DNA of 5,782 nt from Caldisericota bacterium (GCA_013151115.1 JAADIW010000164.1:1-5782); one strand, 5' to 3'; positions 1 to 5,352 are shown, counted from the stretch's first letter. Numbers and translations: made by a program. Notes: generated from the sequence alone by a model not told the origin.

Positions 1-57
1 CGGGTCCTGTAGCGGGACGATGACCCCCAACGGCCGTTCCCTCGGCAGATCTTTCAT
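1..57 (-). CDS. Partial gene, N-terminus only, unidentified (runs off the left edge)
   Basis: Only the first 19 codons are visible; they read MKDLPRERPLGVIVPLQDP and stay open to the edge. The ATG at 57-55 is chosen because GGAGG (66-70) lies 8 nt upstream. An in-frame ATG at 72-70 would add five residues but has a poorer ribosome binding site. The gene points the same way as the inositol genes and begins after their terminator, so it probably has its own promoter or depends on read-through. A charged lead-in followed by a short hydrophobic beta-strand (LGVIVPL) is what many TIM-barrel sugar isomerases/epimerases start with. With the iolM-iolN neighbours, a later inositol-pathway step such as an IolO-like epimerase is possible, but this is a guess. 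Existence of a gene is fairly likely; its function is unknown. Confidence 0.6.
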   Translation of the reverse strand, partial: MKDLPRERPLGVIVPLQDP

Positions 58-113
58 CGGGATATCCTCCATCTTCGGGATACCTTCGGGCGTACCCGCG
101 GTTTGGGCGTACC
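56..113. repeat. Four degenerate 11-12 bp direct repeats, consensus TTCGGGCGTACC
   Basis: On the plus strand the units are ATCGGGATATCC (56-67), TTCGGGATACC (74-84), TTCGGGCGTACC (85-96) and TTTGGGCGTACC (102-113). Units three and four share GGGCGTACC exactly, and the first two carry GGGATA in place of GGGCGTA. Start-to-start distances are 18, 11 and 17 bp. The array lies over the start codon and leader of the left-edge gene. It could be a multi-site binding region for a regulator or simply local duplication of GC-rich sequence. The matches are seen directly; any role is inference. Confidence 0.4.
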
Positions 114-131
114 TTAGCAGCTCGGGGCTCC

Positions 132-204
132 GGCATCCACCCCCGGCGACGCCCCATCCGTGGCCACCCCGGGCGAATCCGAGCACAGGTGATCCGCTCC
201 GGGG
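132..204 (-). other. Hairpin-rich leader upstream of the left-edge gene
   Basis: Between the inositol terminator and the left-edge gene there are about 165 bases without a gene. Read as minus-strand RNA, 199-204 plus 191-197 pair with 167-172 plus 173-179. This gives a 13-bp stem with one bulged base (198), one G-U pair and an 11-nt loop (180-190). A second, smaller stem pairs 148-153 with 132-137 around a 10-nt loop. No U-run follows either stem, so they do not look like terminators. They could be part of a structured 5' leader, but in DNA this GC-rich such stems also arise by chance. I do not recognise a known riboswitch class. Confidence 0.3.
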
Positions 205-224
205 AAGTACCCCCCTCCCGGGAC

Positions 225-257
225 GGAAAACGCCGGGCACGCGGCCCGGCGTTTTCC
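225..257 (-). terminator. Intrinsic terminator after iolN
   Basis: A perfect 14-bp stem (225-238 with 244-257) encloses a 5-nt loop, 26 bp past the iolN stop codon. The stem has a GC core flanked by AAAA and TTTT, so the U-run for minus-strand transcription is the lower part of the stem (230-227) and is followed by CC rather than more U. The symmetric layout could also stop transcription entering from the left. Its placement directly after the last inositol gene supports the call; the short U-run is the reason for caution. Confidence 0.7.
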
Positions 258-283
258 CGTTTATCCTGCCACGAGTTGGGGTT

Positions 284-1390
284 TCACTCCAGCCACATGC
301 CCCGGCGCGGGATCCCGTAGGCCGACTTCCACCCCGGCTCCTCGGGCCATTTGAGGTAGGGCTCCAGCTCCTCCGCCGGCCGCAGGGTGAGGTCCTCCAC
401 GGGGGGGAGCTTCCCCGGCGGGAACGCCTCCAGGATCTCCTCGATCACCAACGTGAGGTACCTGAGGATCGCCGCCACCGGGCGCTTCGCCTTCTCCGCC
501 GAGGCCAGGGAGGGCTTCCCCACCGAGCCGTGGGGGGTGGCGCGGATCTCGATGGCCGCGTGCCCCTCCCCCTCGGACCAGCGGTGCGGCCGCCGGTAGG
601 GGTCCACCGAGGTGTCGAAGTGCCCCCCGGGGAGGAAGGGCTTCCCCTCCTCGTCCACGGCGTCCCCCATCTCGATCATCCCCTCGGGGAAGAGGAGGAG
701 CCCCAGCGAGGTCTCGTGTTCGGCGGCGTGGATGAAGTCGGTTTCCCAACCGGTCTTCTCACAGGGGACGAAGAATTCCCGCACCGCCCGGTGCCAGTCG
801 ATCACGCGGTAGATCCCGGGGAGCTGATACCGGTAGAGGAACTCGTGGATCGCGGACTCCAGCACCCACAGGTGGCCGTGGTTGTTGATGATGATCTGCT
901 TCCGGAACCCGTCGTTCCAGAGGCCGAGCATCACGTGGATCAGGGTCTCCCGGGTCACCTCCTCGGGCATGATCACGTTCCCGGGCATCCCGATGTGGTG
1001 GAACGGGTGGGAGCCGTAGTTGATGGGCCAGGCGAGGTTGACGGGGTACCCCTTCTTCGCGGTGTAGCGGCGCACCCCCTCGATGATCTGGGTCACCTGG
1101 AGGGTATCATGGCCGGAGCAGGAGTGCTCCCCGTGGCGCTCGGTGCTCCCCACAGGGATGATGACGATGTCATTTTTTTTGCGGTTCTCGACGAGCTTCC
1201 TCCGGGGGGTGGTCTGGATGTAGGTCCCGGGCACGGCGAGCTCCGGGGGCGAGGGGATCCCGTACTCCGCCAGGACCCGCTCGATCTCCTCCATGGGGGC
1301 GTCCCAGATCTCCTTCTTCAGGCGCCCCACCCGGGTGTCCTCGAAGACCACCGCCGGGTGTTCGGTGGTCAGCCATTTGGTCTCGCCCAT
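284..1390 (-). CDS. iolN: 3-dehydro-scyllo-inosose hydrolase IolN (creatininase-fold)
   Basis: This is a 368-residue cytoplasmic protein of the creatininase metal-hydrolase superfamily. The family pattern is clear: PVGSTERHGEH at 79-89 followed by D95, NNHGHL at 169-174, and EHETS at 224-228. E84, H86, D95, H171 and nearby acidic/His residues are the likely metal ligands by analogy with creatininase. It carries about 70 residues before the core that ordinary creatininases (about 260 residues) lack. That extension, the overall sequence character and the position directly after an IolM-type dehydrogenase match the Thermotoga maritima TM0413 type (IolN). IolN hydrolyses the ring of the doubly oxidised inositol to 5-keto-L-gluconate. 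The ATG at 1390 has a strong AAAGGAGG site just upstream. A generic creatininase annotation would be likely from automatic pipelines; assignment to IolN rests on my recognition of the pair, not on a search. Confidence 0.85.
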   Translation of the reverse strand: MGETKWLTTEHPAVVFEDTRVGRLKKEIWDAPMEEIERVLAEYGIPSPPELAVPGTYIQTTPRRKLVENRKKNDIVIIPVGSTERHGEHSCSGHDTLQVTQIIEGVRRYTAKKGYPVNLAWPINYGSHPFHHIGMPGNVIMPEEVTRETLIHVMLGLWNDGFRKQIIINNHGHLWVLESAIHEFLYRYQLPGIYRVIDWHRAVREFFVPCEKTGWETDFIHAAEHETSLGLLLFPEGMIEMGDAVDEEGKPFLPGGHFDTSVDPYRRPHRWSEGEGHAAIEIRATPHGSVGKPSLASAEKAKRPVAAILRYLTLVIEEILEAFPPGKLPPVEDLTLRPAEELEPYLKWPEEPGWKSAYGIPRRGMWLE

Positions 1391-1402
1391 CCTCCCTCCT
1401 TT

Positions 1403-1451
1403 CGCGACGGGTGGAGCGTAACGCGTGGCGGAGCCACGGGGCCCCGTCGCG
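1403..1451 (-). other. Hairpin between iolM and iolN abutting the iolN ribosome binding site
   Basis: The 79-bp gap between the two inositol genes holds a 9-bp outer stem (1403-1411 with 1443-1451) and, inside it, a 6-bp stem with a 3-nt loop (1424-1429 with 1433-1438). The 3' arm on the minus strand ends immediately before the AAAGGAGG that starts iolN translation. No U-run follows, so termination is unlikely. It may stabilise or process the mRNA or tune iolN translation. I see no separate convincing promoter in this gap, so iolN probably depends on the iolM promoter. Confidence 0.35.
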
Positions 1452-1469
1452 CGTTGTCCCCGTTAGGCG

Positions 1470-2630
1470 TCACGGCTTGATCATGATCTTCCCGTCCTCC
1501 CGCTTGGTGGCCTTCTCCAGGGCGGCCACGGCCTCGTCCAAGGGGAAGCGGGAGGTGATCATCACGCTGTTGTCGATGAGCCCGGCGCCCATCATGCGGA
1601 TCACCGAGGGGAAGATCCCGTGGCCGGAGTGCCCCTGGGCGCCGAAGATCTGAGACCGGCGCACCTGGAAGCGCTCGAGGAACATGGGGACCCGCTTGGC
1701 CGCCCGGCCGATGACGGTGATCTTGCCGTTGATGGCCAGGGTCTTCTCCATCTCGGGGATGGTCACCTCGGGAGCGCCGGCGGCCTCCACCGAGAGATCC
1801 GCGCCTTCGCCGTGTGTGATGTCCATCACGGCCTCGGAGGGGGTGACCTCGCGGGGATCGTAGACGTAGTCGGCCCCCACCTCCTTGGCCAATTTCTTGC
1901 GCACCTCCGAGACCTCGAACGCGATCACCACCGCGGCCCCGGCGGCCTTGCAGAGCTGGATCGCCGCGAGGCCGATGGGACCGGCGCCGTAGACCACCAC
2001 GTAAGCCCCGGGGCGGAATCCCCCGGCCCGCTCGAAGATCCCGTTGTAGGCGACACAGGTGGGCTCGGTGGTGGCGGCCACCTCCCACGCCGTCTCCTCG
2101 TCGGCGTAGCGCTCGAAGATGGCGTCCACCTTCCAGCAGAGCTTGGCGGGGACGGCGATGTACTCGGCCATGGCCCCGTCGATGGTGAAGCCGATCTCCT
2201 CCAGGTTCTCGCAGTGGTTGGGGAAGCCGTCCCGGCAGGGGCGGCAGTGGCCGCACCACACCATCTCCTCGCAGGTCACCCGGTCCCCCACCTTGAAGTT
2301 CGCCGTCTCGGGGCCCGGCCCCACCTCCACCACCTCGCCCGCGAACTCGTGGCCGATGATCACGGGGAACTTGGTGAGCCCGGGGTAGAGTATGTAGCCT
2401 TCGTCATCGGTCTCGTAGAAGTGGACGTCGGAGCCACACACCCCGCAGGCCCTCACCCTGAGGACCAGCTGCCCGGGCCCGGCTTTCGGGGTTTGGACCT
2501 CTTTTATCTCGAGCACCGGGTGGCGCCAGATCTGGGCGCCCTCGATGGCCTTTCCCGTTTTCTCCTCGAACTCCGAAACGCGGTACCCCTGGCGGGGTTC
2601 CCAACGTGCCGAGAGCACCAATCCCTTCAT
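1470..2630 (-). CDS. iolM: scyllo-inosose 3-dehydrogenase IolM (zinc-dependent MDR family)
   Basis: This 386-residue protein is a medium-chain zinc alcohol dehydrogenase. The catalytic zinc site is visible as C65 (CGVCGSDVH, 62-70), H94-E95 (GHEFAG) and probably E189. The structural zinc site is C126, C129, C132 and C140. The Rossmann segment has GAGPIG at 215-220 and an acidic E239 at the end of the second strand, which suggests NAD+ rather than NADP+. In T. maritima the related TM0412 (IolM) oxidises 2-keto-myo-inositol (scyllo-inosose) a second time, giving the substrate of IolN. The N-terminus MKGLVLSARWEPR and the adjacent iolN support this over a generic sorbitol or threonine dehydrogenase. 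The ATG at 2630 is chosen because AAGGGGG lies just upstream and the family N-terminus begins there. The frame stays open further upstream across an operator and a terminator, which cannot be coding. It has its own promoter and operator. Confidence 0.87.
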   Translation of the reverse strand: MKGLVLSARWEPRQGYRVSEFEEKTGKAIEGAQIWRHPVLEIKEVQTPKAGPGQLVLRVRACGVCGSDVHFYETDDEGYILYPGLTKFPVIIGHEFAGEVVEVGPGPETANFKVGDRVTCEEMVWCGHCRPCRDGFPNHCENLEEIGFTIDGAMAEYIAVPAKLCWKVDAIFERYADEETAWEVAATTEPTCVAYNGIFERAGGFRPGAYVVVYGAGPIGLAAIQLCKAAGAAVVIAFEVSEVRKKLAKEVGADYVYDPREVTPSEAVMDITHGEGADLSVEAAGAPEVTIPEMEKTLAINGKITVIGRAAKRVPMFLERFQVRRSQIFGAQGHSGHGIFPSVIRMMGAGLIDNSVMITSRFPLDEAVAALEKATKREDGKIMIKP

Positions 2631-2639
2631 CTTTCCCCC

Positions 2640-2659
2640 TTCCGCAAACGTTTGTGGAA
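2640..2659. promoter_or_regulatory. LacI-family-like operator overlapping the iolM transcription start
   Basis: TTCCGCAAACGTTTGTGGAA is a 20-bp even palindrome with 9 of 10 base pairs matching (the only mismatch is 2644/2655) and a central CG. The core AAACGTTT fits the AANCGNTT half-site pattern typical of LacI/GalR-family repressors. It lies directly downstream of the predicted start point and runs up to the ribosome binding site, the classical position for repression. The regulator gene is not in the window. Inducer identity (an inositol or pathway intermediate) is inference. Confidence 0.7.
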
Positions 2660-2667
2660 AGCACCCA

Positions 2668-2697
2668 AGTATAGCGCCAGCCGCACCCCGGGGGAAA
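2668..2697 (-). promoter_or_regulatory. Promoter of the iolM-iolN unit
   Basis: A good -10 hexamer, TATACT, occupies 2673-2668 on the minus strand. The best -35 candidates are poor (TTCCCC with a 17-nt spacer or TTTCCC with 18). The start would fall near 2660-2662, giving a leader of about 30 nt. The patch sits between the terminator of the upstream operon and iolM, so iolM-iolN should be an independent unit. A weak -35 could mean that an activator is needed or that the hexamer is non-standard in this organism. Confidence 0.6.
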
Positions 2698-2727
2698 TCC
2701 GTCCGCGCCGGGGGAGAGCCCTCGTCG

Positions 2728-2755
2728 AAAAAGGGCCGCGCCGGAGCGCGGCCCT
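2728..2755 (-). terminator. Strong intrinsic terminator after the disulfide oxidoreductase gene
   Basis: A perfect 10-bp GC-rich stem (2746-2755 with 2732-2741) with a 4-nt loop is followed on the minus strand by a run of five U (2732-2728, the first within the stem). It lies 27 bp after the stop codon at 2783-2785. This is the clearest terminator in the window and separates the redox operon from the inositol unit. A short complementary pair (GAAAAC 2756-2761, GTTTTC 2776-2781) flanks it upstream and is probably incidental. Confidence 0.85.
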
Positions 2756-2782
2756 GAAAACGCCGTCGTCCGCGGGTTTTCC

Positions 2783-3418
2783 CTAAGCCCCGACCGCCTC
2801 GAGGACCTTCGCCGCGAACTCCTCCTCGGGGATCGCGCCCTCGAAACGTACGGCCTCGTTTATCACCACGGTGGGGACCGCCATCACCTCGTAGCGCTCG
2901 GAGAGCTCGGGGAAGTCGGGCGCCATCACCATATCGCTGCGGATGAGATCCGAGGCGATGGCGAACCGGTGGGCGGTCCGCACCGCGAACGGGCAATACG
3001 GGCAGGTGGGCGTGACGAACACCTGTATGTGCACGGGCTCCCTCAGCCCCGCGAGCGCCTCCGCCACCTTCTCCTCCAGTTCAGCCGTGCCCGTGGCCAC
3101 GTCCTGGATCGCCTCGAGGAGCGAGGCGAATTCGTACCCCGAGGGGATGCCGAAGAAGCGCACGCCGTAGTCCTCCCCGTCTCCCTGGAGGACGAGGGCG
3201 GGTAGCTTGTCGATCCCGAGGCCCTCCGCCTCCTCCGGCCCGGCGATCTCCAACGAGACCTTCTCGGGCTCGATCGCGGCCAATTCCCCCATGAGCTCCG
3301 CCAGGAGGTCCCCGGTGGGGGTGCCCTCCTCCCGGAAGAGCTTCAACGTCACCTTCCGCGGGAGCTTCTGGAACTCGCCGCGGATGTATTCCAGGTCTTC
3401 ACCCGTGATGTAAGCCAC
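2783..3418 (-). CDS. Protein disulfide oxidoreductase-like protein (two thioredoxin folds, one active site)
   Basis: This 211-residue cytoplasmic protein resembles the two-domain PDO/glutaredoxin-like proteins of thermophiles, which form, reduce or shuffle disulfides. The C-terminal unit has a full active site: CPYC at 139-142 in TPTCPYCPFAV and the cis-proline P182 in AVPT. The N-terminal unit (about 1-110) keeps a thioredoxin-like layout, including a likely cis-proline P73, but has no CXXC. The only cysteines are 139 and 142, whereas archaeal PDO usually has two active pairs. The start is GTG at 3418, supported by AAAGGAG at 3424-3430. A nearby ATG at 3423 is in another frame. It follows the glutaredoxin gene after 30 bp and ends the arsR operon. 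Electrons could come from a thioredoxin reductase encoded elsewhere. The family call is firm; the physiological partner is unknown. Confidence 0.85.
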   Translation of the reverse strand: MAYITGEDLEYIRGEFQKLPRKVTLKLFREEGTPTGDLLAELMGELAAIEPEKVSLEIAGPEEAEGLGIDKLPALVLQGDGEDYGVRFFGIPSGYEFASLLEAIQDVATGTAELEEKVAEALAGLREPVHIQVFVTPTCPYCPFAVRTAHRFAIASDLIRSDMVMAPDFPELSERYEVMAVPTVVINEAVRFEGAIPEEEFAAKVLEAVGA

Positions 3419-3430
3419 ACCATCTCCTTT

Positions 3431-3446
3431 CGCCGCGCTCGCGGCG
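3431..3446 (-). other. Small hairpin between glutaredoxin and disulfide oxidoreductase genes
   Basis: A 6-bp perfect GC stem (3431-3436 with 3441-3446) with a 4-nt loop fills the 30-bp gap. It ends exactly where the AAAGGAG ribosome binding site of the next gene begins. It lacks a U-run, so it is not an obvious terminator. The same arrangement of stem then AAAGGAG is seen before iolN. Confidence 0.4.
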
Positions 3447-3448
3447 TG

Positions 3449-3691
3449 TCAGTGGAGGCCCAGAAGGTAGTCGAGCCTCTCCTTGTCGAAGCCGATGACG
3501 ATCTCGCCGTCGATCTCCACCACCGGCACCCCCATCTGGCCGGACTTCCGGATCATCTCCATGGCCGCCGCTTGATCCTGGGACACGTCGATCTCGGTGT
3601 AAGTGATCCCCCTCTCCTCGAGGTACTGTTTCACCGCGGCGCACCACGGGCAGTTCGGCGTGGTGTAGACGATGACCTCGCGCTCCTCCAT
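3449..3691 (-). CDS. Small glutaredoxin-like thioredoxin-fold protein (CPWC)
   Basis: This 80-residue protein has the compact glutaredoxin/NrdH-like fold. Visible features are strand VIVYTTPN, the redox site CPWC at 14-17, the cis-proline P56 in MGVPVV, and the family ending DGEIVIGFDKERLDYLL. It resembles the YruB-type glutaredoxin-like proteins of anaerobes, which usually act with thioredoxin-reductase-type donors rather than glutathione. The ATG at 3691 lies 2 nt after the arsR stop, and its ribosome binding site AGGAGGTGA is inside the last codons of arsR, so translation is probably coupled. The reading frame stays open far upstream through arsR and the LeuC-like gene, but this is only lack of stops in GC-rich DNA. 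No other cysteines are present. Role: thiol-disulfide exchange in the cytoplasm; the target is unknown. Confidence 0.88.
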   Translation of the reverse strand: MEEREVIVYTTPNCPWCAAVKQYLEERGITYTEIDVSQDQAAAMEMIRKSGQMGVPVVEIDGEIVIGFDKERLDYLLGLH

Positions 3692-3693
3692 CG

Positions 3694-3990
3694 TCAGCTC
3701 ACCTCCTGTTCCCTGAGCCAGTGGATCACGTCGTCGCGCAGGATGGCCCGGAGCCTGGGCGACACGGAGATGCACCGCCGCCGGCCCTCCCGGACCTTGG
3801 TGATGAGGTCGGCCATCTCCAGGACCCGCAGGTGGTACGAGACCGCGGGCTGGGAGAGGCCGAGGAGCTGGGCCAGTTCCCCACAGCCCACGCGGGGGTT
3901 CTTGAGGAGGAGGCTGAGGATCCTGAGCCGCTCCTCCGAGCCCACGGCGGAGAACGCCCGGGCCAGCTCCTGCATGCTGTAACCATCCAT
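3694..3990 (-). CDS. ArsR/SmtB-family winged-helix repressor
   Basis: This 98-residue dimeric DNA-binding regulator has the typical ArsR layout: LRILSLLLKNP (22-32), GCGELAQLLGLSQPAVSYHLRVLEMADLI with recognition helix about 46-57, and a basic wing (EGRRRC, 68-73). Two cysteines are visible, C36 at the start of the helix before the recognition helix (near the ArsR metal-site region) and C73 in the wing. The full CVCDLC arsenic motif is missing. It is the first gene of an operon with two disulfide-handling proteins, so sensing of thiol redox state or a thiophilic metal(loid) is plausible, with autoregulation expected. The ATG at 3990 is preceded by no ribosome binding site but by a promoter only 9 nt away. 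The in-frame ATG at 3975 is an alternative that would lose five non-core residues. Confidence 0.88.
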   Translation of the reverse strand: MDGYSMQELARAFSAVGSEERLRILSLLLKNPRVGCGELAQLLGLSQPAVSYHLRVLEMADLITKVREGRRRCISVSPRLRAILRDDVIHWLREQEVS

Positions 3991-3999
3991 GGCGATCGC

Positions 4000-4027
4000 A
4001 TTGTAGTCGCCCGCAAGAGAATTTCAA
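4000..4027 (-). promoter_or_regulatory. Promoter of the arsR-glutaredoxin-disulfide oxidoreductase operon
   Basis: On the minus strand TTGAAA (4027-4022) and TACAAT (4005-4000) are separated by 16 nt, a good sigma-70-type match. They sit in the only AT-rich island of the right half of the window (about 4018-4060), with TTTTAAAA just upstream that could act as an UP-like element. Predicted start is about 3992-3994, only a few bases before the arsR ATG. Inverted arms TTTCA (4022-4026) and TGAAA (4049-4053) flank the upstream part and may be part of a repressor site, though 22 nt apart. Confidence 0.7.
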
Positions 4028-4068
4028 GTTTTTAAAAGTTTCGAGAGCTGAAAGGAAATGGAGGTATG

Positions 4069-4092
4069 CGTCCGGGGGAAGGATGCCGGACG
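4069..4092 (-). terminator. Weak hairpin after the LeuC-like gene
   Basis: A 7-bp stem (4069-4075 with 4086-4092) with a 10-nt loop lies a few bases after the stop codon. No U-run follows on the minus strand, so it would be at best a weak or Rho-assisted terminator. Some read-through into the arsR operon is possible. Confidence 0.3.
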
Positions 4093-4098
4093 GGGGGT

Positions 4099-5352
4099 CT
4101 AACCTAGCTCCCGGGGGTCGGTGATCCTCCCGGTGACGGCGGCCGCGGCGGCCACCGCCGGCGAGGCGAGGTAGATCCCCGCCTCGGGGGACCCCATTCG
4201 CCCCCTGAAGTTGCGGTTGGAAGTGGAGACACACACTTCCCCGGGGGCCAGCACCCCCTGGTGGGCCCCCAGGCACGGCCCGCACCCGGGGTTGAGCACC
4301 ATGGCCCCGGCCTCCACGAACTTGCCCAGGAGGCCCTCGCGGGCGGCCTGGACCCATACCTCCCGCGAGGCGGGGATGATCAGCATCCGCACCCCCTCCG
4401 CCACGGGGCGCCCCCCCATCACCTCCGCCGCCAGCCGCAGATCCTCGATGCGCCCGTTGGTGCAGGTCCCGAGGACCACTTGTTCCACCGCCGTCCCCTC
4501 CACCTCCGAGACCGGGACCACGTTGTCCACGGTGTGGGGGCAGGCCACCTGGGGCTCGAGGTCGGAGAGGTCGAGCCGGAGGACCTCCTCGTAGGCGGCA
4601 TCGGGGTCGGGGTACACGGGCTCGAACGCGGTGACGCCCCGCTCCCGGAGGTAGGAGAAGGTGGTCTCGTCGGGGGCGACATAGCCGTTCTTGGCCCCCA
4701 TCTCCGCGGCCATGTTGCACAGAACGATCCGGTCGGAGACCGACATCCGCTCCACCAGGGGTCCGGCGAACTCCACCGAGCGGTACAGGGCCCCATCGGC
4801 CCCCAATCTGCCGATGAGATGCAGGATCACGTCCTTGGCGGTGACGAGCTCGGGGAGCCTTCCCGAGAGCTCGATCCGGATGGTGGCCGGGACCTTGAGC
4901 CAGAGTTTGGACGTGGCCCACAGGGCGGCCATCTCCGAGCGGCCGATCCCGGCGGAGAAGGCCCCCAAGGCCCCGTAAGTGGTGGTGTGGGAGTCCGCCC
5001 CGAGGATCAGCCACCCCGGCCGGGCCAGCCCCTCCTCCACCACCACTTGGTGGCAGATCCCCCGGCCCACGTCGTGGAACCGGATCCCCTGCGCCCTCAC
5101 GAACTCCCGGATCTCCGCGTGGTTCTCGGCGTACTGCACCTGGGCCGCGGGGACGACGTGGTCCAGGATCACCACGAACCTCTCCGGGTCCTTGACCCGC
5201 GCGAGGCCCAGCTCCCCGAAGATCCTCTTTATGGCGGCGGTGTTGTCGTGGGACATCCCGAGATCAGGCGTCGCCTCCACGATCTGCCCGGGAACGACCT
5301 CGGGGAGGCCGGCCTTCCGCGCCAGGATCTTCTCGGCGAAGGTCTTCCCCAT
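4099..5352 (-). CDS. Aconitase-family large subunit (3-isopropylmalate dehydratase / homoaconitase type)
   Basis: This 417-residue protein has the length of the LeuC/homoaconitase large subunits of prokaryotes. The three [4Fe-4S] cysteines are present: C296 in GTCTNG, C357 and C360 in NPGCGPC. Other family marks are DVGRGICHQ (94-102), GADSHTTTYGALGAF (118-132), GIGRSEMA, TAKDVILH and SNRNFRGRMGS (378-388). The enzyme would need a small (LeuD-like) subunit to isomerise or dehydrate a 2- or 3-hydroxy di/tricarboxylate. None is encoded downstream, where the arsR operon promoter follows. It could lie upstream of the HD gene, outside the window, or elsewhere. Substrate cannot be told: isopropylmalate, homocitrate/homoaconitate, citramalate-derived acids or dimethylmalate are all possible. 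The ATG at 5352 follows the HD gene stop by 3 nt, with the G-rich end of that gene serving as its ribosome binding site. Confidence 0.88.
   Translation of the reverse strand: MGKTFAEKILARKAGLPEVVPGQIVEATPDLGMSHDNTAAIKRIFGELGLARVKDPERFVVILDHVVPAAQVQYAENHAEIREFVRAQGIRFHDVGRGICHQVVVEEGLARPGWLILGADSHTTTYGALGAFSAGIGRSEMAALWATSKLWLKVPATIRIELSGRLPELVTAKDVILHLIGRLGADGALYRSVEFAGPLVERMSVSDRIVLCNMAAEMGAKNGYVAPDETTFSYLRERGVTAFEPVYPDPDAAYEEVLRLDLSDLEPQVACPHTVDNVVPVSEVEGTAVEQVVLGTCTNGRIEDLRLAAEVMGGRPVAEGVRMLIIPASREVWVQAAREGLLGKFVEAGAMVLNPGCGPCLGAHQGVLAPGEVCVSTSNRNFRGRMGSPEAGIYLASPAVAAAAAVTGRITDPRELG

Noticed and set aside
1391..1469. Second LacI-type operator or promoter before iolN
   Set aside because: AACGCGT at 1420-1426 resembles half a LacI-type site, but the other half does not match and no good -10/-35 pair lies nearby.
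20..1480. Long plus-strand open frame (486 codons) opposite iolN
   Set aside because: It mirrors iolN on the other strand, runs across a terminator, is proline/arginine/glycine-rich with no recognisable domain, and lacks a ribosome binding site. GC-rich coding DNA commonly leaves the opposite strand open.
1369..2259. Minus-strand 296-codon frame overlapping iolM
   Set aside because: It is a shifted reading of iolM, extremely arginine- and glycine-rich, without any motif.
1620..2786. Plus-strand open frame (388 codons) opposite iolM
   Set aside because: It is an antisense shadow of iolM, extends over the promoter, operator and terminator, and has low-complexity composition.
2631..2996. N-terminal extension of IolM by 122 codons
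   Set aside because: The open frame continues upstream through an operator, a promoter, a terminator and the end of another gene. The family N-terminus and ribosome binding site are at 2630.
3992..3999. GCGATCGC palindrome before arsR
   Set aside because: It resembles the HIP1 octamer abundant in some cyanobacteria, but occurs singly here and is expected by chance in GC-rich DNA; nothing else suggests a cyanobacterium.
3692..5014. Glutaredoxin fused to a long upstream frame (521 codons in total)
   Set aside because: The extra part is an out-of-frame reading of arsR and the LeuC-like gene, with low-complexity glycine/arginine sequence. The 80-residue glutaredoxin is complete with its own start.
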